From Gammaproteobacteria bacterium (lineage in GTDB: Bacteria; Pseudomonadota; Gammaproteobacteria; Xanthomonadales; Wenzhouxiangellaceae), in the NCBI GenBank assembly GCA_021772985.1, contig JAJFKX010000049.1, positions 186,001-250,000 of the forward strand: a stretch of DNA of 64,000 nucleotides, written 5' to 3'. How positions within the stretch are numbered: position 1 is the stretch's first letter; each line of letters opens with the position of its first letter. A program made the position numbers and the translations under genes. Below, in pieces: positions 17,711 to 26,570 of this stretch. Under the pieces are notes generated by a model. It was not told the DNA's origin and searched no databases. It worked only from the letters and a program-made list of their open reading frames with translations.

Positions 17711-20650
17711 ATGCATAATATAAATATGCGCCGTCTGGTCCTGGCAATTGTTGCCATCGGCTATAGCGGTTTAGCTCTGGCAGTAGCACCTCAGAGTACG
17801 ACACCACAACAGGTGATCAACTCTGTAAGGCATGATACTTCGCCACCATTGGCGGAATTATTGCAAATTGCTGCTGCCAATCAGGCTGCTGATCCGGCAC
17901 CACCGTCACCGCCGGATTTTGTCTTTCCTAATTTCGATGAGCCAGGCAATTCCGCCACAACCCTGGATCAGACCTTTGTTGGTGCAGCGGCAGTAGGTGC
18001 TCAACGTGGCGGCGGGCTTGGAAGTGCACCGCCATTGATAATATCTGTTGATGGCATCGGGCAATCAGATGCCGCAGGTGGCGGTTTGCCACCGGATACC
18101 AATGGTGACGTTGGTACTGATGTTTATATTCAATACATTAATACCGATTGGGTGATTATCGACAAAGCTACCGGCAACTTTGTTGCCCCCGGGGTGATGG
18201 AAGGTAATACATTTTGGGCTGGCTTTGGTGGTGTTTGTGAAACCAGCAATTCAGGCGATCCTATCGTCCTATATGACAAGCTCGCAGATCGCTGGGTATT
18301 TACCCAATTCACCGGTTCCGCAACCAATCGTCAATGTTTCGCGGTTACCACCGGCAGTGACCCGGCTGGGCCATATAATCGATATGAATTTGATTTTTCG
18401 CCAGACTTCAATGATTATCCACATATTTCCGTTTGGACCGATGCAAGCGGTGAGCGTAGTGGTTATTACTTAACCACACATGATTTTATGCCGGATGGAA
18501 TGGGTGGATTTAATTTTCTGCAGGCATCATTCAGCGCAGTTGACCGGGATGCGATGCTGGCTGGTGATCCTGCCAGCATAGTGCGTTTTACCAACACGGG
18601 ATTTGCTGCCGCCAGTTCATTCGGGGCTTTATCCGCACATCTTGAAAGCACCGAACTACCACCAGCCGGTACCTGTGCACCGTTTGCTCATAACCGTGCA
18701 GACCTGGATAGCTATTTACTGTGGGATTTGTGTGTGGATTGGGATAACCCTGGTCAATCAACTTTGACCGGGCCAAGCGTGCTGGCTGCCAATACTGTTT
18801 TTGATAATGCGGTTGATAATGTGCCGCAACCACCGCCTGCACCGGCGGGCTCTGAGTTGGATAACTTTGTCGGGAATACCATGTACCGCGTCAGCGCGCG
18901 GGCTTATCCAGCAGCCAGTGGCTTACCTGTTGAGCTGGTCGTGAATCATTCTTCCAATGCAGGCAATGGGATAAGTGGTGTACGTTGGGTGCAGGTTGCT
19001 TTAGCCACTGGAGATGAGGTGTTCCTTGGTGGTTTTGAAACCAGTGAGCCATTGCCCGATGGCCAGGCAAAAATTCTGGATCAAGGATTGTATTCTCCGG
19101 ATGATGATTTCCGCTGGATGGCTGGCATTTCGATAGATCAAAGCCGAAATATCGGCCTTGGCTACAGTGTCTCCAGTGCTACTACATTTCCCAGTGTGCG
19201 TTACACAGGACGTACACCCAGTGAGCCACCAGGGATGTTGTTGGATGAACAAAGCTGTGTAGTTGGCAGCGGTGTACAGACTTTTGTTGATGCAACCGGC
19301 CGCGCCGGTCGTTGGGGTGATTATTCTTCTATGAGCATTGATCCAGTGGATCAATGTACTTTCTGGTTAAGTGTTGAATATATTACCAATACCGCAACTG
19401 CTGATTGGGAAAACCGGGTGTGCTCATTCAGTTTTCCGGATTGTGGTGATCCAACTTTCTTTGTCAGCTCCGATTTCAATCGGCAGATTAACTCTTGCAC
19501 CTTAAATGATTCTCCTCAGGCCAATGTTAATGTCCAGTCCCTCGGTTTTACCGATCCTGTGATGCTCAGCGCATCAGGCCTGCCTGGCGGAGTAAGTGTA
19601 GTATTTGATAATACGACTATAAGCACTTTCCCAGGGGGCACAGGTATTACCATTAATGGCTTGAGCAGTCAGGGTGATGGTGGATTCTCATTCAATGTTG
19701 ATGCTGTATCGGGTGGCACCACTCGTTCGTTGGACTTTGATATCACAACTTCCTCTGGGGTGGTAACAGCGCCGGTATTAACTGCGCCTGCTAATGGCAG
19801 TGAAGCGACTGTACGTCCTACATTTACCTGGAACGCGGTAGCGGGCGCAACCAGTTACCGGATTGAGGTTGCCACTGACGCTGGGTTTACCAATATTATC
19901 GCCACCGGTGAAACTGCAAGCACATCATTTGTTGCTTCACAGGTTTTTGATTCTGGTGTAACCTTGTTTTGGCGGGTGCGCGGTGTAAACAACTGTGGTG
20001 GCGGTAGCGCAGCGTCAGCAAGTTTTACTACCATACCACCGGGTGTGTGCCCCGCAGGCACCTCACCAAACGTGGTATTCCAGGATGACCTGGAAGGTGG
20101 TGCACCAGGCTGGACCATGCCATCAAGTGGTGTAGGACCAGAACTTTGGGCATTAAGCAATGTACGTCAAAACAGTGGTACTTTCTCATTCCTGGCAGTG
20201 GATCCACCAACTCAGTCTGATCAGTTCCTGGTTTCACCACCGATTAACGTACCCCCGATTGGACAGGCGCCGTTAACGCTGAGCTATTGGAATTTCCAGA
20301 ATATGGAGGCCAATACCGGTTCAGGTACAGACGCCTGTTGGGATGCCGGGCTATTGGAAGTCAGTACTGATGGCGGAAACAACTTCGTTCAGATAGCCGA
20401 TTCTGTATTATTGACTGATCCGTATAATGGGACAGTGACCGTCAATGGCGCATCCACCATTAGTGGATTGTTCGGATGGTGTGCAGATGACATCGTACCT
20501 GCATCCGGTGATCAGGAAGTGGTATCGGTAGTGGATATATCCGCACTGGCTGGTCAGACGGTTCAATTCCGTTATCGGTTGGCATCTGATGGTGCTGCCG
20601 GTGATGAAGGTTGGTACATCGATGATATTGAAGTTCAGGGTTGTCAATAA
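17711..20650 (+). CDS. Large multidomain secreted protein, copy 1
   Basis: 979 residues. Signal peptide (about 1-25), then an N-terminal block VRHDTSPPLAELL. A propeller-like region follows: PPDTNGDVGTDVYIQYIN, GDPIVLYDKLADRWVFTQF, and GRWGDYSSMSIDPVDQCTFW near residue 535. Next come a fibronectin-III-like domain (about 695-775, TFTWNAVAGATSYRIEVATD) and a C-terminal MAM/jelly-roll-like domain (about 790-979) ending DEGWYIDDIEVQGC. A VFLGGFE segment lies near residue 437. AGGTAA precedes the ATG. The mixture suggests an extracellular binding or adhesion protein; no catalytic residues recognised. Its paralogue follows at 21971. Confidence 0.72.
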   Translation: MHNINMRRLVLAIVAIGYSGLALAVAPQSTTPQQVINSVRHDTSPPLAELLQIAAANQAADPAPPSPPDFVFPNFDEPGNSATTLDQTFVGAAAVGAQRGGGLGSAPPLIISVDGIGQSDAAGGGLPPDTNGDVGTDVYIQYINTDWVIIDKATGNFVAPGVMEGNTFWAGFGGVCETSNSGDPIVLYDKLADRWVFTQFTGSATNRQCFAVTTGSDPAGPYNRYEFDFSPDFNDYPHISVWTDASGERSGYYLTTHDFMPDGMGGFNFLQASFSAVDRDAMLAGDPASIVRFTNTGFAAASSFGALSAHLESTELPPAGTCAPFAHNRADLDSYLLWDLCVDWDNPGQSTLTGPSVLAANTVFDNAVDNVPQPPPAPAGSELDNFVGNTMYRVSARAYPAASGLPVELVVNHSSNAGNGISGVRWVQVALATGDEVFLGGFETSEPLPDGQAKILDQGLYSPDDDFRWMAGISIDQSRNIGLGYSVSSATTFPSVRYTGRTPSEPPGMLLDEQSCVVGSGVQTFVDATGRAGRWGDYSSMSIDPVDQCTFWLSVEYITNTATADWENRVCSFSFPDCGDPTFFVSSDFNRQINSCTLNDSPQANVNVQSLGFTDPVMLSASGLPGGVSVVFDNTTISTFPGGTGITINGLSSQGDGGFSFNVDAVSGGTTRSLDFDITTSSGVVTAPVLTAPANGSEATVRPTFTWNAVAGATSYRIEVATDAGFTNIIATGETASTSFVASQVFDSGVTLFWRVRGVNNCGGGSAASASFTTIPPGVCPAGTSPNVVFQDDLEGGAPGWTMPSSGVGPELWALSNVRQNSGTFSFLAVDPPTQSDQFLVSPPINVPPIGQAPLTLSYWNFQNMEANTGSGTDACWDAGLLEVSTDGGNNFVQIADSVLLTDPYNGTVTVNGASTISGLFGWCADDIVPASGDQEVVSVVDISALAGQTVQFRYRLASDGAAGDEGWYIDDIEVQGCQ

Positions 20651-20701
20651 ACCCTGGATAGTAATAACAATGACAATCTAAACGGTTGTTGGAAAATGTT
20701 A

Positions 20702-20730
20702 GTTAACACCCGCCACTGGCGGGTGTTAAC
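20702..20730. terminator. Hairpin terminator after module copy 1
   Basis: A perfect 13-bp stem (GTTAACACCCGCC / GGCGGGTGTTAAC) with a 3-nt loop, 51 bp after the secreted-protein stop. The T-tract is weak (TTAT). Its core is shared with the hairpin after copy 2. Confidence 0.75.
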
Positions 20731-20814
20731 TTATCTGCAGGTCAGAGTTTGATCAGTTGATAGATTGACGCTATTTCCACTTGGGCTTGAACCGTTATAC
20801 TCGCTGAGCTGTAA

Positions 20815-21813
20815 ATGAGGTATCGTGACTTGAAAATACGGTTTGCAATAGCTGCCTTAGCAGCTTGTCTGTTAATTAATTCAACTTATGCAGCAAAAGC
20901 AGCGCCGCCGCCCAGCGTTGCATTACGCACTGAAGTTTCATACGTCAACATTGTTTTGCTTGAATCCGTCAACCACACACAGAATGGTTCAGCTCAGCTC
21001 AATGTCGAACTGTTGGAGGACTTACATAATCACGCTCAACCCCGAATAGTTATTAATGCGACCCCAGGTTTGGCTGCCCAACTTGAGGTCGGATCTGAGT
21101 ATGTGGTGGCTTATTACAGTGTCAAAAAAATTCGAGATAATGAACTGAAGCATTACCAGCCTTTATCTGATGGTCCGGAGTTGATGCATGTTGATGGTGC
21201 TTATCCGGCTATTTTTAAACGCAATGCGCATTTAATTCAACAATTGACCAGTTCGCCGGAACTTGCACAATCTGATCCGGATACACTGATACAGAATATC
21301 TTTTCAGGTATGGCTGCAACTGATCCGGTTATCAAGGCATTTTTTGTGCGTGAAATCATTAACTGGGATGCACTGCATTCGTCGCTTAAAACAAAACACT
21401 ATCAAAGCCTGTACCAAGCCTTAATATCGCCCAATGCCACCCCTGATACGGTTAGCGCATTGTTGGAATCACGTGAAAATTTACACTCGGCAATAGGCGT
21501 TAAGCGAATCGGTGCACAGGCACACAGTATCCTGCAAGGCATGTCGGTGAATCTGGATATCAATGGCCAAGAGCCGACAATGGTATTGAATGCTCTGATA
21601 TTTGCTGAATCTCACCAGCTGGCAGACTGGCACACAATCAGCCGCTGGACGCGGGCAAATATTCCAACATTGGCAGAACGGGCATTATTGTTGTTAGCAT
21701 CATTGGACGCTGATAAAGCATTAGAGTTAGCCAGGCAGCGGGTTACCGAAACACGTTTGAACCAGGCTACTCGGCGTGCGGTGCAACGGTTTATTACCAG
21801 TCGAGAGCGTTAA
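20815..21813 (+). CDS. Exported protein, second copy of small module subunit
   Basis: 332 residues with a signal peptide (hydrophobic segment IAALAACLLINSTYAAKA). It is paralogous to the product at 16634-17650: the same order of a beta-rich N-terminal part (VALRTEVSYVNIVLLESV, LEVGSEYVVAYY), GAYPAIFKRNAHLI, GMAATDPVIKAFF and a helical C-terminal region. A TTG at 20830 with AGG upstream is a possible alternative start that also leaves a good signal peptide. It is followed by the second ~990-residue secreted protein. No family recognised; conservation as a pair suggests the two proteins work together. Confidence 0.7.
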   Translation: MRYRDLKIRFAIAALAACLLINSTYAAKAAPPPSVALRTEVSYVNIVLLESVNHTQNGSAQLNVELLEDLHNHAQPRIVINATPGLAAQLEVGSEYVVAYYSVKKIRDNELKHYQPLSDGPELMHVDGAYPAIFKRNAHLIQQLTSSPELAQSDPDTLIQNIFSGMAATDPVIKAFFVREIINWDALHSSLKTKHYQSLYQALISPNATPDTVSALLESRENLHSAIGVKRIGAQAHSILQGMSVNLDINGQEPTMVLNALIFAESHQLADWHTISRWTRANIPTLAERALLLLASLDADKALELARQRVTETRLNQATRRAVQRFITSRER

Positions 21814-21970
21814 GTAACAACCCAGTTGTAGTTTGCATTGACTGGTTGTGTGGTTTTGCACTTTTAACAGCCGCTGTTTTTGATGGTGACACTATACGTA
21901 AGTTGCATAGTGCGCTATATTTGCAAGGTTTTACCAATCCCTACTCACTCTTAATTGGATGGTCTTAATT

Positions 21971-24934
21971 ATGGGTCAATATCGTTGTGCTTATCTTTGT
22001 GTAGCAGCTGGGCTGCTGTTGACGGGCATGCAAGCGCTTGCTCAAACTTCTAATCCGCCGCTAACAAGCTCATCGGTTAAACACGATGTGTCACCACCTT
22101 TGGAAGAGTTGATCGCTGTGTATCAGCAAAAACTCGACAATGGCATTTCACCCAATGTTGCACCGGGTTTTGTGATACCCAATATTCTGGAAATTGATGA
22201 AAGTGCCATCGTGGACAAGCTTCCAGCAGCGCCCGCAACCAGGGGACCTATCGAAGGGGTTAGTGGTGCAGCCACTCCACCGGTGATAGTTAGTGCCGAT
22301 GGTTATAGCACATCAGATAATCTTACCCAGGGGCTTGGGAATTTTATCCCTCCGGATACCAACGGTGATGTAGGGCTGAATTTTTACATCCAGTACGTTA
22401 ATGTTGGTTGGATTGTATTAAATAAATCAGATGGAAGCGTTGCAGCAGGGCCGTTTGTCGGTAATGTATTTTGGCAAGGCTTTGGTGGACCCTGTGAAAA
22501 TGACAATGCTGGTGATCCCATTGTATTATTTGATAAGCTAGCCCAGCGCTGGCTGTATAGTCAATTTACCAGTGGTGCGAATACCGATGGCCGTCAGTGC
22601 TTTGCCATTTCCACCACCAGTGATCCGCTTGGTCCGTATAATCGGTATGAATTCCTGTTTCCTGGAGAGTTCAACGATTATCCGCACATTGGAATATGGA
22701 CTGACCAAACAGGTGACCGTAGCGGTTATTACTTCGTAACGCATGATTTTATTTTGCCGAATACATTTAATCAGGCTTCTTTTGCGGTGGTGGAAAGAGA
22801 TGAAATGCTGGCAGGTAATCCAGCCCAATTTGTTCGTTTCACCAATACGGCATTTGAGGGTTTTAGTGGATTTGGCGCATTACCACCACATCTGGAAAGT
22901 TTCACCATACCCACTGCAGGCAGCTGTGCACCATTTGTACAGGGACGCCCGGATATGCGTGGTTACCTGTTAACTGATCTGTGTGTGGATTGGGATAACA
23001 CTGCCAATTCAACACTGGGTAATCAACGCATAGCTGATGCTGGTGAAAGTTGGGCGCCGGGCCCAGGCAGCGTTATACAGCCCGGTGGGAACGCAGGTAA
23101 TGCACTGGATACATTATCATCGGCCGGTCGGATACTTTATCGTGCATCTTATCGTGCTTATCAGCCTGGAGAAGGCAGAGCCGATACCATGACCGTTAGT
23201 TTCCCGGTTGATGTGGGTGGTGGTCAGGCCGGTTTTCGCTGGGCCCAAATTGATTTTCCCAACATGGAAGATTTGTTCGTCGGCGGCTTCGAAGAAGCTG
23301 AAGCCACTTTCCCAGCTGCCTCAGGTAACGTAAAAAACCAGAATGAATATGCACCGGATGCGACAACAGACCGGTGGATGTCTGCTATCTCTGTCGATCA
23401 GGATGGTAACCTTGGAGTAGCCTATACTGCATCCAGTGATGAGACAGCACCGCCGATATTTCCGGGTGTGCGTTTCACTACAAGAAAATTCGATGACCCG
23501 GTCGATACCCTGCGAGCTGAGCAAATTTGTGTTGATGGCGGAGGTATTCAAACGGATGGTGCAGGTAGATGGGGAGATTACTCATCCATGAGTATCGATC
23601 CTGTGGATGAATGTACCTTCTGGGCTTCAGTTGAATATCAATTGACCACAGCTGCGCGTAACTGGAGCAACCGGGTGTGCTCGTTCCGCTTTGATGATTG
23701 TGGTGACGCAAACGCATTTTTCTCCAGCGATGTTATAGCAACCGCCAATGTATGCAGTGCGACAGCAAGCAGTGTTGGGTTTGATTTTGGGCTAATCGGC
23801 ATCAATGGTTTTTCGGAATCAACAACCCTGGGCAGCAGTGGCTTACCGCCGGGAACCAGTGTCAGTTTCCCCAGTGGAACTGTGAGCACATTTCCGACCT
23901 TTGACCGGTTTTCCATGCAGGGAATTAACGGCTTAGCGGCAGGCAACTATTCCTTTGATGTAACAGGTTCATCGGTGTCGGCTAATCCAGCTATTGCATA
24001 TAGTCTGGTGGTATCAGATTCCGCAGTCGCAGTAGCAAGTAACCTGACTGCACCCGCCAATGGCGCCACCGCAGTAGATCTGAATCCACCTTTTACATGG
24101 TCTTCGGCTACCGGTGCTTTGCAGTATTTAATCGAAGTGGCTACAGATGCAGGCTTCAGCAATTTGCTGGTATCTGAAATTGTCAGTGGCACTTCATTTA
24201 CTTCTTCAGTCTCATTTGACACCAATACTGAATTGTTTTGGCGGGTCACAGCTTTGAATAACTGTGGACTAGGAGCGGTATCAACTGCAGCCAGCTTCAC
24301 CACCGGCAGTTTTGTGAGCGGTACCGCAGCGGAATGTACCGGCGGCACAACGCCTAACGTGGTTTTCTTTGATGATCTTGAAGGTGATGTAAGTGACTGG
24401 ACACTACCGGTAGCCCCAGTGGGTACCAATACCTGGCAGCAAAGCACTGTTCGGGCGTTTTCAGGAACATCCTTCTATGCCGAGGATTCTAATGTTGCTT
24501 CTGATCAATATCTGGTCTCACCAGCAATTACCTTGCCTGGAGCAGGACAGCAGCCGATATCATTAGCTTATTGGAATTTCCAGAATATGGAAGCCAATAA
24601 CGGTACCAATCCGGATGCTTGCTGGGATGGCAGCCTGTTGGAAATTTCCACAGATGGTGGGGCAAACTTTACCCAAATAGCCGGCAGCGATCTGCTGGGT
24701 GATCAATACAATGGCAATATTACCAACAATGCCCCAAGTCCGATTTCTGACCTGGATGCATGGTGTGCAGACGATATCGTGCCGGCCAGTGGCGACCAGA
24801 CCGATATCTCAGTGGTGGATTTGAATGCTTTTGCTGGACAAACAGTGCAATTTAGATTCCGCGTAGGCACTGATGGAAATACCGGTGATGAAGGCTGGTA
24901 TATAGATAATGTAACGGCCCAGGGCTGCCAATAG
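21971..24934 (+). CDS. Large multidomain secreted protein, copy 2
   Basis: 987 residues from the ATG at 21971, with GGATGG upstream; the in-frame ATG at 21959 is an alternative. It has a signal peptide ending MQALAQ, then VKHDVSPPLEELI, PPDTNGDVGLNFYIQYVN, GDPIVLFDKLAQRWLYSQF and GRWGDYSSMSIDPVDECTFW. A fibronectin-III-like domain (PPFTWSSATGALQYLIEVA) and a C-terminal MAM/jelly-roll-like domain ending DEGWYIDNVTAQGC follow. DLFVGGFEEAE is the counterpart of the GGFE segment in copy 1. Domain order is identical to the product at 17711-20650, with considerable divergence between them. Likely extracellular; function unknown. Confidence 0.72.
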   Translation: MGQYRCAYLCVAAGLLLTGMQALAQTSNPPLTSSSVKHDVSPPLEELIAVYQQKLDNGISPNVAPGFVIPNILEIDESAIVDKLPAAPATRGPIEGVSGAATPPVIVSADGYSTSDNLTQGLGNFIPPDTNGDVGLNFYIQYVNVGWIVLNKSDGSVAAGPFVGNVFWQGFGGPCENDNAGDPIVLFDKLAQRWLYSQFTSGANTDGRQCFAISTTSDPLGPYNRYEFLFPGEFNDYPHIGIWTDQTGDRSGYYFVTHDFILPNTFNQASFAVVERDEMLAGNPAQFVRFTNTAFEGFSGFGALPPHLESFTIPTAGSCAPFVQGRPDMRGYLLTDLCVDWDNTANSTLGNQRIADAGESWAPGPGSVIQPGGNAGNALDTLSSAGRILYRASYRAYQPGEGRADTMTVSFPVDVGGGQAGFRWAQIDFPNMEDLFVGGFEEAEATFPAASGNVKNQNEYAPDATTDRWMSAISVDQDGNLGVAYTASSDETAPPIFPGVRFTTRKFDDPVDTLRAEQICVDGGGIQTDGAGRWGDYSSMSIDPVDECTFWASVEYQLTTAARNWSNRVCSFRFDDCGDANAFFSSDVIATANVCSATASSVGFDFGLIGINGFSESTTLGSSGLPPGTSVSFPSGTVSTFPTFDRFSMQGINGLAAGNYSFDVTGSSVSANPAIAYSLVVSDSAVAVASNLTAPANGATAVDLNPPFTWSSATGALQYLIEVATDAGFSNLLVSEIVSGTSFTSSVSFDTNTELFWRVTALNNCGLGAVSTAASFTTGSFVSGTAAECTGGTTPNVVFFDDLEGDVSDWTLPVAPVGTNTWQQSTVRAFSGTSFYAEDSNVASDQYLVSPAITLPGAGQQPISLAYWNFQNMEANNGTNPDACWDGSLLEISTDGGANFTQIAGSDLLGDQYNGNITNNAPSPISDLDAWCADDIVPASGDQTDISVVDLNAFAGQTVQFRFRVGTDGNTGDEGWYIDNVTAQGCQ

Positions 24935-24984
24935 CCTGAACACTGAATCGGTAGCCGGTAATACCGGTTGATAGAGTACTGAAT

Positions 24985-25012
24985 AAAAACACCCGCCATG
25001 GCGGGTGTTTTT
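24985..25012 (+). terminator. Intrinsic terminator after module copy 2
   Basis: An A-run then ACACCCGCC / GGCGGGTGT then a T-run (about 13 paired bases counting A-T pairs, tight loop), a classic bidirectional intrinsic terminator. The stem core matches that of the hairpin at 20702-20730. Confidence 0.9.
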
Positions 25013-25114
25013 ATATGCTTGGTGGGAACAGGAAATATTTCGTAGTTTTGTTGTATACTCAGAGCCAATAATGAGTTAGAGGCATACTTGCAACGCTGAT
25101 AAACGGAGATGGTC

Positions 25115-25618
25115 ATGATACGTAAACTCGTTACTGTACTTATTTTTGTACCCTTTATCGCTTCAGCAGGTTCTCTGGTTGATCTGTCATTCAGTAATTC
25201 GATCTACATGGTGGAAAGTGCCCAGCTACGCCATGCCGCAGAACTTGGTGATCCCGATTCACAATTCCGCCTTGCCTGGCAATACAGTCAGCAGGATGCG
25301 TCAGAGCGTATGGAAACTATCCATTACAGCCCCAGACATGCATTACGCTGGTATCGTGAAGCCGCCCGGCAGGGGCATGTAGCTTCAGCCTACAATCTGG
25401 CTGTTATGTATGCTCAGGGAAGAGGTACCAGCGCAGACCCGATTGAAGCATATGCATGGCTGGATTACGCTGCAGATGCTGGGCATAAGCAGAGCAAAAA
25501 CATCCTGCCTGAATTTGAGAAGCTGCTAAGCAAGGTGCAAATTGAAGAAGGTTTGGCTCGGCAGTCAAAAATAGCCTCGGCAAGAGGTTTTAATCCACGG
25601 GCTCGCCGTTTTAATTGA
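25115..25618 (+). CDS. Exported Sel1-repeat protein
   Basis: 167 residues from the ATG at 25115; CGGAG six bases upstream fits this start better than the in-frame ATG at 25109. A signal peptide ends IASAG. Two to three Sel1 (TPR-like) repeats follow: AAELGDPDSQFRLAWQY, AARQGHVASAYNLAVMYAQG, and EAYAWLDYAADAGHKQS. Such repeats mediate protein contacts, often in the periplasm. A stand-alone gene between the duplicated module and an AlkB-like gene. Confidence 0.8.
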   Translation: MIRKLVTVLIFVPFIASAGSLVDLSFSNSIYMVESAQLRHAAELGDPDSQFRLAWQYSQQDASERMETIHYSPRHALRWYREAARQGHVASAYNLAVMYAQGRGTSADPIEAYAWLDYAADAGHKQSKNILPEFEKLLSKVQIEEGLARQSKIASARGFNPRARRFN

Positions 25619-25631
25619 TAATCTTGGCACT

Positions 25632-25658
25632 TTGGTGGAGTCTGCTGGACTCCACCAA
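25632..25658. repeat. Perfect hairpin after the Sel1 gene
   Basis: 11-bp perfect inverted repeat (TTGGTGGAGTC / GACTCCACCAA) with a 5-nt loop, 13 bp after the stop codon. No T-tract follows, so termination would be imperfect or Rho-assisted. Confidence 0.55.
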
Positions 25659-25718
25659 GCTGTTCGGTCAAGGTTACATTAATTAAACCACTGCTACCGA
25701 TTTCACTGTTTAAATCAT

Positions 25719-26318
25719 TTGAGTAATATCGCTGGGGATACTGCCATTGTTGAGCTGGCTGATGCCAGACTGAGCTATTACCCTGGTTTTCTAGCAGTGG
25801 CCACTGCTGATCAACTGCAACAGCAGTTAAGCACTGAACTAAACTGGAAACAAGCTGAAATCCGCCTGTTTGGCCGATTGATTAGAGAACCTCGATTAAC
25901 CGCATGGCATGCTGATCCAGGTGTTGTTTATAGTTACTCAGGTCGTCGGCTGACAGCTGCCGGATGGCCTGGCAGCCTGGTTTTGTTAAGACAGCAGATC
26001 AGCATGCTAAGCGGCTGTGAGTTTAACTCAATGTTGGGTAATCTGTACCGCAACGGCAATGATTATATGGGTTGGCACAGCGATGATGAAGTCAGTCTCG
26101 GTTCAGCGCCAGTGGTGGCCTCTGTCAGCCTGGGGGCGGTGCGGACATTTGTTCTGCGTAGAAAGGATAACCATAAAATCAAGCACCAAATACAATTGGC
26201 CCACGGCAGTTTGCTGGTTATGCAAGGTCAAACGCAACACTACTGGCAGCACGCGCTGCCACGGCGGATAACGGTTCAGCAGCCTCGTATTAACCTAACA
26301 TATCGATGGGTTATATGA
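25719..26318 (+). CDS. AlkB-like Fe(II)/2-oxoglutarate dioxygenase
   Basis: About 199 residues, of the ALKBH2/AlkB-type nucleic-acid demethylase group. The ligands are visible: HSDDE (HxD near residue 120), a distal His in QHALPRR, and the C-terminal RINLTYR carrying the 2-oxoglutarate-binding arginines. NSMLGNLYRNGNDYMGWHSD and SLGAVRTFVLRRK are family blocks. The start is TTG at 25719, as no ATG or GTG in frame retains the N-terminus, and no clear ribosome site is seen. Convergent with xseB. Confidence 0.85.
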   Translation: MSNIAGDTAIVELADARLSYYPGFLAVATADQLQQQLSTELNWKQAEIRLFGRLIREPRLTAWHADPGVVYSYSGRRLTAAGWPGSLVLLRQQISMLSGCEFNSMLGNLYRNGNDYMGWHSDDEVSLGSAPVVASVSLGAVRTFVLRRKDNHKIKHQIQLAHGSLLVMQGQTQHYWQHALPRRITVQQPRINLTYRWVI

Positions 26319-26341
26319 CCTAAACTGTGGTCTTGTAATGA

Positions 26342-26566
26342 CTACTCCGATAGCTTGGTAACATCATTAGTAGATTGTTCTGCATTCAATTCATCAACCA
26401 CCTGCTGAGCCTCATTCAGATAACTGTGGCATTGCTTTGCAGTTTCCACGCCTTCGCGAAACAGTTTGATGGATTCCTGTAAGGGCAGTTGCCCCTGTTC
26501 CAACCGCTCCACCAATGATTCCATATGCTTCAGGGATTGTTCAAAATTAGTGTTTGGTTTATTCAT
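26342..26566 (-). CDS. xseB: Exodeoxyribonuclease VII small subunit
   Basis: 74 residues, normal length for XseB: FEQSLKHMESLVERLEQGQL followed by PLQESIKLFREGVETAKQC. It binds XseA to form the nuclease that degrades single-stranded DNA to oligonucleotides. In most relatives xseB precedes ispA-dxs; here it ends an accA-tilS-xseB string, 4 bp after tilS, and its downstream neighbour is a convergent gene. Confidence 0.93.
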   Translation of the reverse strand: MNKPNTNFEQSLKHMESLVERLEQGQLPLQESIKLFREGVETAKQCHSYLNEAQQVVDELNAEQSTNDVTKLSE

Positions 26567-26570
26567 CGGG

